Origin: Comamonadaceae bacterium PBBC1
GTDB lineage: Bacteria > Pseudomonadota > Gammaproteobacteria > Burkholderiales > Burkholderiaceae_C
DNA: 64,000 nt
NCBI GenBank assembly: GCA_002256145.1
Contig: NKIP01000005.1
Coordinates: forward strand, 3,618-67,617
Reading direction: 5' to 3'
The position numbers were made by a program, and so were the translations under genes. The notes under the pieces are model-generated. The model saw only the letters and a program-made list of their open reading frames with translations. It had not been told where the DNA came from and did not search any database. The number at the start of each line of letters is the position of its first letter. The stretch's first letter is position 1. Below are positions 35,164-42,233 of this stretch, one piece after another.

Positions 35164-36021
35164 TCAATGCGCCAGAAGTTGGAGCGTCGGGTTGAAAAGC
35201 GGTTCAGGTGTCTCGGACGGATGGTCCATGAACAACTCGTCCGAATGCGTGCCGTAGAGCTCGCGTAATCTTTGGTTGTCCAAGTCCAAGGGCGGGCCGT
35301 CGTAGACCAGGCGACCTTCGCGCAAGGCGATGATGCGGTCGCAATACTGGCGCGCCAGGTTCACGTTGTGCAAGCTGATGACCAAGGTCATGCCTTGATC
35401 TCTTTGCAACTGGCGCAGCAAATCCATCACCCGGCGGGTGGACTCGGGGTCGAGCGAGGCCACAGGTTCGTCGGCCAGTAAAATGCGAGCGCCTTGTACC
35501 AAAGCACGGGCAATGGCCGCTCGCTGCTGCTGGCCTCCGGAGAGGGTGGATGCCCGTTGCATGGCCTGATCTGACAGGCCCACCGAATGCAGGGCCTTGA
35601 GCGCTTTGAACTTCTCTTCGGGTGTGAACCAGCCAAGCAAACTTCTGTGCAAAGGAATGTGGGGCAAAAGCCCCGTCATCACGTTGGTCAGCACATCCAT
35701 TCGGCCGACCAAATTGAACTGCTGGAAGATGATGCCGATGTGTGTGCGCAATTGGCGAACGTCTGCACTCAGCTTGCCCGACTTCTGCAAGCGCTCTCCC
35801 CACAGCTGGATCTCACTGTCCACACCATCAAGACGTTCCAGCCCGCACAAGCTTCTCAGCAAGGTCGATTTGCCCGAGCCCGATGCACCCAACAGGCCTA
35901 CACACTCGCCCTTACCGATGCGCACATCAATGGCGTCAAGCGCTTTGCGATCTTTGTGAAAAGATTTGCTGGCCTTGATGACGCGGATCGCTGATTGTTC
36001 ATTTGACATGTCTTTGATCAT
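35164..36021 (-). CDS. phnC: Phosphonate ABC transporter ATPase PhnC
   Basis: 285 residues; the ATG at 36009 is an alternative start and neither has a clear ribosome-binding site. Walker A LLGASGSGKSTLL, Q-loop IIFQQFNLVGRMDVLTNVMTGLL, signature [15 protein letters not shown], Walker B ILLADEPVASLDPES and the His-loop VISLHNVNLA. First gene of a seven-gene phosphonate operon reading phnC, phnD, phnE, Fe-ADH, FAD oxidase, phnX, Nudix. A Pho box lies about 35 bp upstream. Confidence 0.95.
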   Translation of the reverse strand: MIKDMSNEQSAIRVIKASKSFHKDRKALDAIDVRIGKGECVGLLGASGSGKSTLLRSLCGLERLDGVDSEIQLWGERLQKSGKLSADVRQLRTHIGIIFQQFNLVGRMDVLTNVMTGLLPHIPLHRSLLGWFTPEEKFKALKALHSVGLSDQAMQRASTLSGGQQQRAAIARALVQGARILLADEPVASLDPESTRRVMDLLRQLQRDQGMTLVISLHNVNLARQYCDRIIALREGRLVYDGPPLDLDNQRLRELYGTHSDELFMDHPSETPEPLFNPTLQLLAH

Positions 36022-36038
36022 GCAAAGCGCGTGTGACG

Positions 36039-36072
36039 TTACAGTGAAAAAAATATGTCAATTGCGTGTCGA
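36039..36072 (-). promoter_or_regulatory. Pho-box promoter of the phosphonate operon
   Basis: Minus strand: TCGACAC (36072-36066), GCAA, TTGACAT (36061-36055), 10 bp of A/T-rich spacer, then -10 CTGTAA (36044-36039; TGTAAC one base on fits better). Lies 7 bp from the Pho box of the divergent gene. Confidence 0.7.
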
Positions 36073-36079
36073 ATGTGCT

Positions 36080-36113
36080 TTGTCATTTTTTTGACACGCA
36101 AAGGATGCAAAGT
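36080..36113 (+). promoter_or_regulatory. Pho-box promoter of the PhnZ-like gene
   Basis: TTGTCAT (36080-36086), TTTT, TTGACAC (36091-36097), 10 bp, -10 CAAAGT (36108-36113). The ATG at 36120 falls at the expected transcription start, so the mRNA may be leaderless. Confidence 0.75.
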
Positions 36114-36119
36114 CAGTGC

Positions 36120-36695
36120 ATGCAAAAAATGATGAATACTCTTTTGGCGCTGTACGAGCAAGGTGGTGACCTGGTTTATTCCGGTGAGTCGGTCACCCAG
36201 TTGATGCACGCTTGGCAATGTGGGCGATTGGCCGAAAAGTCAGGTGCCAGTCCGGCACTGCAGTTGGCCAGTTGGTTGCACGATGTCGGCCATTTGTGGG
36301 TGAATCTGGAGGGGACCCCAACCCTTGTTGGGCACGACGATGCGCATGAGTCCATGGGGGCACAAGTGCTGTTGCCCGTGTTTGGCCCAGCTGTTTCTGA
36401 GCCTGTGCGCTTGCATGTACAGGCCAAGCGCTTCTTGGTCAGCACGCGTGAGACCTATGCCCGAAAACTGTCACCCGATTCGGTGCGAAGCTTGCACCTG
36501 CAGGGTGGCCTCATGGGGCTGCAAGAGCGTTCGGCATTTGAGGCAGAGCCTTATTTTGTCGATGCTGTGAAACTGCGCGTTTGGGATGATTTGGGTAAAA
36601 ACTCGGGTTGGTTTGAGGAGCAACGTCAAGTGGCCCTTGACCATTTGATGCAGTTGATGCGCACCGTAGCGCGCGACCACGTCATGCAAAATTAA
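36120..36695 (+). CDS. PhnZ-like HD-domain phosphonate dioxygenase (TIGR03276 type)
   Basis: 191 residues from ATG 36120; upstream frame to 36066 overlaps the Pho box and is not used. Diiron ligands and substrate residues expected for PhnZ are in register: Y20, E23 and H30 (LVYSGESVTQLMH), H54-D55 and H58 (WLHDVGH), H76 (DDAHESMGA), H99 followed by VQAKR, and a late Asp (RVWDD). PhnZ cleaves 2-amino-1-hydroxyethylphosphonate to glycine and Pi. The usual hydroxylase partner PhnY is not in the window. Divergent from the phnC operon. Confidence 0.88.
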   Translation: MQKMMNTLLALYEQGGDLVYSGESVTQLMHAWQCGRLAEKSGASPALQLASWLHDVGHLWVNLEGTPTLVGHDDAHESMGAQVLLPVFGPAVSEPVRLHVQAKRFLVSTRETYARKLSPDSVRSLHLQGGLMGLQERSAFEAEPYFVDAVKLRVWDDLGKNSGWFEEQRQVALDHLMQLMRTVARDHVMQN

Positions 36696-36700
36696 AAAAA

Positions 36701-36734
36701 AAGACACACCACTGACATGGGTCAAGGAGACCAT
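36701..36734 (+). promoter_or_regulatory. Pho-box promoter of olsB-plcP
   Basis: AAGACAC (36701-36707), ACCA, CTGACAT (36712-36718), 10 bp, weak -10 GACCAT (36729-36734). Followed by a short leader with AAGGAG at 36751-36756. Confidence 0.6.
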
Positions 36735-36764
36735 TGATTTCAAGTTCAACAAGGAGCTGAAGTC

Positions 36765-37610
36765 ATGAAAGACTTGACCCATCCCGTCTTCCCAATGCTC
36801 CCTGCTCAATTGCCCACGGGGGCAATTCATCTGGATTCAACCACTGCCAACTTTGATTTTTTCCCTCGGCCTGTTCAAAGGATCATTGAAGTCAGTTGGG
36901 CCCAGCATCTTGGCGAAGTTCGTGAAGCTCAGCGCCTGAGGTATCAGGTTTTTGCCACTGAACTGGGTGCATGTTTACCCAGCACAGTGCCAGGGCATGA
37001 CATCGATTTTTTTGATGATTATTGCGAACACTTGCTCGTCCGGGACAGTGCTTCAGGCCAGGTCATTGGCACCTACCGTGTGCTCACACCCACACAGGCC
37101 AAACGTGCTGGCAGCACTTACAGTGACACCGAATTTGACTTGACGCGTTTGAGCGATTTGCGCGACCGCATGGTCGAGTTGGGCCGCAGTTGCGTTCATG
37201 TTGATCACCGCAATGGTGGCGTCATCATGGCCTTGTGGGGTGCCTTGTTTGAATTCATGGACCGCAACCACCTGGACACCATGACCGGTTGTGCCAGCAT
37301 TCCCATGCTGCACAACGGTCTGGTCACCGGTGATGCTGCCGCCAGCATCTGGCATCGGTTACACCAAACGCATATGGCTGACAGTCAGTTTCAAGTGCAA
37401 CCACGTTTGCCTCTGCCCGTGGAGGCGTTGGATCACAGCTTGCAGATTGAACCACCTGCGCTCATCAAGGGCTATTTACGTCTGGGTGCCAAGGTGTTGG
37501 GTGCGCCTGCCTGGGATCCTGATTTCAACACGGCTGACCTGCCCATGATGTTGCGTACAAGCGATTTGCCTTTGCGCTATCGCAAACTTTATTTCATGGG
37601 GGCAGCATGA
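36765..37610 (+). CDS. olsB: OlsB-like N-acyltransferase (ornithine-lipid synthesis, GNAT/hemolysin fold)
   Basis: 281 residues; AAGGAG is 8 bp before the ATG. EAQRLRYQVFATELG, DIDFFDDYCEHLLVRDSASGQVIGTYRVLTP, YSDTEFDLTRL...MVELGRSCVHVDHRNGGVIMALWGALFEFM, MTGCASIPM and PPALIKGYLRLGAKVLGAPAWDPDFNTADLPMML are the conserved blocks of OlsB, which acylates ornithine with a 3-hydroxyacyl-ACP to give lyso-ornithine lipid. OlsA (O-acyltransferase) is not in the window. Coupled to plcP by an ATGA overlap. Replacing phospholipids with ornithine lipid is a known Pi-starvation response. Confidence 0.9.
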   Translation: MKDLTHPVFPMLPAQLPTGAIHLDSTTANFDFFPRPVQRIIEVSWAQHLGEVREAQRLRYQVFATELGACLPSTVPGHDIDFFDDYCEHLLVRDSASGQVIGTYRVLTPTQAKRAGSTYSDTEFDLTRLSDLRDRMVELGRSCVHVDHRNGGVIMALWGALFEFMDRNHLDTMTGCASIPMLHNGLVTGDAAASIWHRLHQTHMADSQFQVQPRLPLPVEALDHSLQIEPPALIKGYLRLGAKVLGAPAWDPDFNTADLPMMLRTSDLPLRYRKLYFMGAA

Positions 37611-38548
37611 CCACTTGGCCCACACCTTTATCTGGTGTTTCTCTGTTCAAAACCGCCCATGCTTCGCTCCATGAAGGCTTGATTCAGGCCCTGCCTGAGG
37701 CTGCGCTTGCGCAAGAGGATTTCGAAGACGATATTTCGCCTGCCGATCGGCCACGTTTGCGGGCCATATTTATTTCGGATTTGCACATTGGTACGCCAGG
37801 ATTTCAGGCGGAAGCTTTGCTCGATTTTTTAAAACATCACCCCAGTGATGTGTTGTATTTGGTAGGGGATATTGTGGACGGCTGGCAGCTGCGCAGGCGC
37901 TGGTATTGGCCTCAAAGCCATAACGATGTGGTGCAGAAATTGTTGCGCCGCGCGCGCAAAGGCTGTCGGGTGATTTATGTGCCTGGCAACCACGACGAGT
38001 TTGCGCGGCATTTTGTAGGTCACGCATTTGGTGGGGTCGAGGTGTGTCATGACACATCGCACACCACTGCGAAAGGTCTCAAGCTCTGGGTGGTGCATGG
38101 TGATCATTTTGATGGCGTCATTCAGTGCGCCAAGTGGCTGGCCTACACCGGCGATTGGTTGTATGAGTTGTCGCTCCGTTTGAACCGACATCTCAACACC
38201 TTTCGGTCCAGAATGGGCTTGGGCTACTGGTCCTTGTCGGCTTACCTGAAACTCAAGGTCAAAAAAGCCGTGAATTTCATCAGCGACTTCGAAGTGGCTG
38301 TGGCCCAAGAAGCGCAGCGCCGTGGATTTGACGGCGTGGTTTGTGGTCATATCCACCATGCAGAAATTCGTGATGTCAATGGCACCTTGTACTGCAACGA
38401 TGGGGATTGGGTTGAGAGCCGAACAGCTTTGGTTGAACACGCTGATGGCCGATTGGAGATCATCCATTGGGGCCATAAAGCGGTTGTGATGTCACAAGCG
38501 CCCGAGAAGTTTGTTGTTGCCGTTGATCCCGCATCAATGGGGGTCTGA
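37607..38548 (+). CDS. plcP: PlcP-type phospholipase C / LpxH-like metallophosphoesterase
   Basis: 313 residues. Calcineurin-like metal motifs: ISDLHIGTPG (D-x-H), YLVGDIVDGW (GD-x-x-D), YVPGNHDEFAR (GNHD), VVHGDHFD and VCGHIHHAEIRD (GH-x-H). The whole pattern RWYWPQSHNDVVQKLLRRARKGCRVIYVPGNHDEF...TYWSLSAYLKLKVKKAVNFI follows rhizobial PlcP, which cleaves phosphatidylcholine and phosphatidylethanolamine to diacylglycerol during Pi starvation. The N-terminal 40 residues are extra. Co-translated with olsB; its diacylglycerol would be the acceptor for the glycosyltransferase at 40821. Confidence 0.88.
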   Translation: MTTWPTPLSGVSLFKTAHASLHEGLIQALPEAALAQEDFEDDISPADRPRLRAIFISDLHIGTPGFQAEALLDFLKHHPSDVLYLVGDIVDGWQLRRRWYWPQSHNDVVQKLLRRARKGCRVIYVPGNHDEFARHFVGHAFGGVEVCHDTSHTTAKGLKLWVVHGDHFDGVIQCAKWLAYTGDWLYELSLRLNRHLNTFRSRMGLGYWSLSAYLKLKVKKAVNFISDFEVAVAQEAQRRGFDGVVCGHIHHAEIRDVNGTLYCNDGDWVESRTALVEHADGRLEIIHWGHKAVVMSQAPEKFVVAVDPASMGV

Positions 38549-38845
38549 GGCTGAAATAGCCTGACAACTTGGTCCATGGGTAAACACAGGGTGAGTTGTT
38601 TTGGCTGCCATACAACTTTGAAGGCGACGATTTTTTGGCCAGCTTGCAGCGCAATCGATCGTTCATCTCTCACTCTTTGCGTGCAACGCCCATCATCACC
38701 CACAGGGGTGGACCCCTGCAAAAAACCATCCCTTGAATGTGGTTCAAGACTTCTCAGTGCCGGATCAATCAGATCCTATCAACGGAGGGTGAGCCCAGCT
38801 GCTTTACACCAACCATCGCCATCGCGCGCAAGGTTGCGCGCATCG
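38549..38845. other. Intergenic stretch before the phoX remnant
   Basis: About 300 bp without a recognisable gene. It holds a degenerate inverted REP (ATCACCCACAGGGGTGGACC, 38694-38713) and no convincing Pho box. Probably debris from the 5' part of phoX. Confidence 0.5.
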
Positions 38846-39754
38846 GTGATCACCGACATTTACTGCATCGATTTCCAAGGTTGCTACACCGAGAAAGAAA
38901 CTGACGGCGCCATGTCGCGCGGTTCTTTAAACAATTGTGGCTACGGCAAAACCCCGTGGGGCACTTATTTGGGCTGTGAAGAAAACTGTGCCTTTTACTT
39001 CCAGGCCAAGGGCACGGGCACCGGCTTGTCTGCCAAAGAAATGACTGCGCGACGCCGCTATGGCGTCGCTTCTACGGCCCCTGCTGCTGGGGTGCAAAAA
39101 GCCATCAGCCAAGTCTGCCTCACCATCTCGGCCACCGACGACCGTTTTGAGCGCTGGAATTTGGCGGCCACAGTTGCCAATCTAGAGCATGACTTCCGCA
39201 ATGAAGCCAACAACAACGCAGCCAACCGCACGCCCACCAAAGTGTATGCGGGCGACGCCAATGTGTCTGGACTCACAGCCAACAACGCATTTTCTTCGCC
39301 TGATGGCTTGTGGTTCAGCAAGGCCACGGGCATTTGCTGGATTCAGACCGATGACAACGCCATGACCGACGAAACCAATTGCATGTTGTTGGCCGCCATT
39401 CCGGGCCAAGTAGGCGATGGCGGCAAGTTCACCGTGAAGAACAAAATGTTGGTGGGTGGTGTTGAGCAAACCGGCACCCAAGAGACTTTTGTAGGGGCGG
39501 CTCTCGGTGAAGCCAAATTGCGCCGCTTTTTGGTGGCTCCCAAGGGGTCAGAGGTCACCGGCATCACGGAAACCAATGACGGCCGCACTTTGTTTGTGAA
39601 CATCCAACATCCTGGCGAATTGTCCAAGCCGCTGGCTTCGGGCGAAGCCCCACAAAGCATCTGGCCCGGTAACCAGGGTTACGGTGTCCAAGGCCGGCCT
39701 CGCTCGGCCACGATCGTGATCACGCGCAAAGACGGCGGTGTGATCGGGCTTTGA
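38846..39754 (+). pseudogene. phoX: Decayed PhoX-type alkaline phosphatase
   Basis: PhoX-like blocks survive in one frame: GSLNNCGYGKTPWGTYLGCEENCAFYF, NAFSSPDGLWFSKATGICWIQTDDNAMTDETNCMLLAAIPG, RRFLVAPKGSEVTGITETNDGRTLFVNIQHPGE and a closing RPRSATIVITRKDGGVIGL. Intact PhoX is about 600-700 residues with a Tat signal; here the signal, the N-terminal third and the middle part between CEEN...YF and SSPDGLW are missing or replaced, leaving about 300 codons. PhoX is a Ca/Fe-dependent periplasmic phosphatase of the Pho regulon. No working start or promoter is seen. Confidence 0.82.
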
Positions 39755-39895
39755 TCTTCACGGGCCAGCTGTTCAATGCGGGTGGAGCGTGCGCCATACG
39801 ATCAGAGCAACTGGCCTTTCATGAACATGGTCAGTTGATGATGGTGTGGGCGCAAGCCGGTCATGCACCGAGCTGATCAGGCCATTGTTTTGACA

Positions 39896-40525
39896 TCAGG
39901 ACATGGCCAAAGTCAACAAGGCTTGCTCCACCTTCTGAGATGCCATTTTGAGGTGCGGGTTGCTGGACTCACTGCCAGCACGTCCCCAATCCAAGTCAGA
40001 CTGAAACCCATCACGCTCAGGCCAAACGGCATTGAGCATGTCAAAACCCGCATCAAAAATCGTGGCTTCTGCTTGTTCAATCAGGCGTTCAGAGCGGCCA
40101 GTTTTGGACAAAACAATGACAATTTTGTTCCCCACTGAGCGGGTTTTAGACAGTTTTCGCGCCAGGGCCAATGTGGGGCGAAGGTCGTCCATGGAGGTGC
40201 CCGAGGGCAGGAAAACGATGTCACTTTCTTGACTCACTTCTTGCGTCATGACATCTGCCAAGCCTCTTGTGTCCACCACCACCAAGTCGTAGCCCACAAC
40301 GGTGCTGCGCAATTTTTTAAGGCTTTTAAAAGCCCTCGCTTCGATCTCGGGTTCAATGCCGTTGCGCATCCGCATGGCACTCCACTCCACACAAGTCAAT
40401 TGCTCGAGATCAAAGTCTCCGATCATCACCTTGTGTTGTTGACGTGCCGCAGCAACCGCTAAAACGCGGGCCAATGTGCTTTTGCCGACCCCGCCTTTTT
40501 GTCCCACAAAAGAAGCAATTCGCAT
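39896..40525 (-). CDS. ParA-family ATPase (orphan)
   Basis: 209 residues. Deviant Walker A QKGGVGKSTLA, switch I region DFDLEQLTCVEWSAMR, and Walker B YDLVVVDTRGLAD, then DIVFLPSGTSMDDLRPTLALARKLS. Similar in size to plasmid- or cargo-positioning ParA/McdA proteins. No parB and no parS-like repeat is visible; a small acidic protein gene lies 32 bp upstream in the same direction. The genes interrupt the Pho cluster between phoX and the glycosyltransferase. Cargo unknown. Confidence 0.85.
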   Translation of the reverse strand: MRIASFVGQKGGVGKSTLARVLAVAAARQQHKVMIGDFDLEQLTCVEWSAMRMRNGIEPEIEARAFKSLKKLRSTVVGYDLVVVDTRGLADVMTQEVSQESDIVFLPSGTSMDDLRPTLALARKLSKTRSVGNKIVIVLSKTGRSERLIEQAEATIFDAGFDMLNAVWPERDGFQSDLDWGRAGSESSNPHLKMASQKVEQALLTLAMS

Positions 40526-40557
40526 GGTTCAAGTCCTCTTAACTTACTCTAAAAAAA

Positions 40558-40743
40558 TCAATCACTGTCAGTGGTTTGCTGCGTTGTAGGCGTCGCTGCA
40601 TCAAACGTCCTGGCCTTGCCCAAGTCATAACGGTCAATTTGCCATTCACGCATCAGCGCCATAGCGAGTTCGAAATCTGCACTGTCAAGCTGGTACAGAT
40701 CTTGGATCGCAAAGTTGCTCTCATTTTGCAATGAAGCCACCAA
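40558..40743 (-). CDS. Small acidic protein encoded upstream of the orphan ParA
   Basis: 61 residues if started at TTG 40743 (GTG 40740 also possible): SLQNESNFAIQDLYQLDSADFELAMALMREWQIDRYDLGKARTFDAATP... No ribosome-binding site is evident, and protein-like sequence (FTKVAAL) continues upstream to a TGA, so the gene may be 5'-truncated or use an unusual start. I do not recognise the family. By position it could be the adaptor partner of the ParA ATPase. Confidence 0.5.
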   Translation of the reverse strand: MVASLQNESNFAIQDLYQLDSADFELAMALMREWQIDRYDLGKARTFDAATPTTQQTTDSD

Positions 40744-40780
40744 TGCCGCAACTTTGGTGAAAGTTCAGCACGGGCCTGGA

Positions 40781-40814
40781 CGGTCACACCCATGACATCC
40801 AATGTCTTGAAAAT
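40781..40814 (+). promoter_or_regulatory. Pho-box promoter of the MGDG-synthase-like gene
   Basis: CGGTCAC (40781-40787), ACCC, ATGACAT (40792-40798), 10 bp, -10 GAAAAT (40809-40814). The ATG at 40821 coincides with the predicted transcription start: probable leaderless mRNA. Confidence 0.72.
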
Positions 40815-40820
40815 TTCAGT

Positions 40821-41990
40821 ATGAAATGTTCCGTGCAACTCATCTATTTCAATGCGGGTGGAGGCCACAAGTCGGCTGCTTTGGCACTTCATGAAGTCAT
40901 CACTCAAACCTACCCTCAATGGGAAGTTTCCCTGATCAATCTTTTTGAGGTCATTGATTCGGACCGCTACTATCAAAAATTGACAGGTTTTGCCCCTGAG
41001 GACTTGTACAACTTGAGGCTCAAGCGAGGTTGGACGAGGGGGTTGGCAACTGAGCTCAAGCTTTTCCAAGCCATGATTCGCTTGTCTTTGCCAAAGCTCA
41101 AAAGAAAAATTCTAGCCTTTTGGCAAAAAACAAATCCGGATTTGGTGGTTTCTTTGGTGCCCAATTTCAACAAAGTCATGTACCAGGCCTTGAAGGACAA
41201 GTCCGCGCAGACTCCCTATGTGACGGTACTGACCGATTTGGCGGATTACCCGCCCAACTTTTGGATAGAACCGGGCCAAGGGCAGTACATCATTTGCGGT
41301 ACAGAGTTTGCTGCGTCGCAGGCTGATGCCTCGGGCTACGACGCCAAATCCATCATCAAAACTTCTGGCATGATTTTGCGCCCCAGCTTTTACCGTCGGC
41401 AAAGCTATGACAGAGCAAGCCGGTTTGAACAGTGGGGTCTGGACCCTGAGCTGGTCACGGGCTTGATCTTGTTTGGGGGTCATGGATCAAGTGAAATGCT
41501 CAAAATTGCCAAAGCATTGCCCAATAGGCAATTGATCCTGGTTGCTGGCCACAACACTACCTTGACCAAGAAAATACAGGCTCAAGCAGCATCTGCCAAA
41601 CACTTGGTGATGGGGTTTACCAAAGACATCGACCAAGTCATGCAGCTGAGCGATTACTTCGTTGGCAAGCCCGGGCCGGGTAGCCTCAGTGAGGCAGTTC
41701 ACATGGGCTTGCCTGTCATCACTTTTCGAAATTCAGCGACCATGCCACAAGAGCGTTACAACACGTTTTGGGTGGAGGAAAACCATTTAGGCAAAGTGAT
41801 TTCTTCGGTCTGTGAATTGCCTGAAGCAGTCGACGACTTACTGAGTCAACTTGGCGTTTACCAAGCCCATGTCCAAAAAATGAACAACTTCGCCGTTTAT
41901 GAAGTGGTGGCAGCCTTGGCAAAAATCATGGAAGTACGCCGTGGTTTTTCTGTCCCTGTGCCAGCGCTTGCGGAAAGTACATGGGTTTGA
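40821..41990 (+). CDS. GT28-family diacylglycerol glycosyltransferase (MGDG-synthase / Agt-like)
   Basis: 389 residues; the ATG at 40821 is the only sensible start, as the conserved IYFNAGGGHKSAALALHEVI follows at once. The N-terminal domain (NLFEVIDSDRYYQKLTGFAPEDLYN...PDLVVSLVPNFN) is of the MGDG synthase type; the C-terminal UDP-sugar site includes LFGGHGSSEMLKIAKAL, VMGFTKDIDQVMQLSDYFVGKPGPGSLSEAVHMGLPVI. Rhizobial homologues make mono- and glucuronosyl-diacylglycerol from the diacylglycerol released by PlcP under Pi stress. Pho box upstream; no ribosome-binding site. Confidence 0.87.
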   Translation: MKCSVQLIYFNAGGGHKSAALALHEVITQTYPQWEVSLINLFEVIDSDRYYQKLTGFAPEDLYNLRLKRGWTRGLATELKLFQAMIRLSLPKLKRKILAFWQKTNPDLVVSLVPNFNKVMYQALKDKSAQTPYVTVLTDLADYPPNFWIEPGQGQYIICGTEFAASQADASGYDAKSIIKTSGMILRPSFYRRQSYDRASRFEQWGLDPELVTGLILFGGHGSSEMLKIAKALPNRQLILVAGHNTTLTKKIQAQAASAKHLVMGFTKDIDQVMQLSDYFVGKPGPGSLSEAVHMGLPVITFRNSATMPQERYNTFWVEENHLGKVISSVCELPEAVDDLLSQLGVYQAHVQKMNNFAVYEVVAALAKIMEVRRGFSVPVPALAESTWV

Positions 41991-42136
41991 TCTGGAATGG
42001 TGTCAACCCGTGCCACACGGGCAGCCCCACATCTCATGAAAAGAGGTTCTGACCTTTCAGTCAGAAACCTTGAACAAAGCCCTATCAGAGGCAGTGATTT
42101 GGGTGTGTGCCCTCTCGTCATGAAATGATGAAATTT

Positions 42137-42170
42137 TTGACACGTAATTGTCACAATTGGGCGTTAAAGT
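42137..42170 (+). promoter_or_regulatory. Pho-box promoter of the pst-pho operon
   Basis: TTGACAC (42137-42143), GTAA, TTGTCAC (42148-42154), 10 bp, -10 TAAAGT (42165-42170). The best-formed Pho box in the window, in front of the canonical PhoB target. Confidence 0.85.
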
Positions 42171-42185
42171 GAAGGCTGTTCTGAG

Positions 42186-42211
42186 TCCGACCCACCGGGC
42201 GGATTTTTTTT
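42186..42211 (+). terminator. Terminator-like hairpin in the pstS leader
   Basis: TCCGACCC / GGGCGGA stem (one bulged A) with a three-base loop, directly followed by eight T (42204-42211). It lies between the predicted pstS transcription start (about 42177) and the ATG at 42234, so it may attenuate pstS, or terminate the upstream glycosyltransferase transcript. Confidence 0.75.
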
Positions 42212-42233
42212 ACACCCCTGAGAAGGAGTTGCC

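Noticed and set aside
39755..39895. Short open frame after phoX and TTGACAT-like motif near 39889
   Set aside because: No protein family recognised and no second half-site; treated as non-coding.
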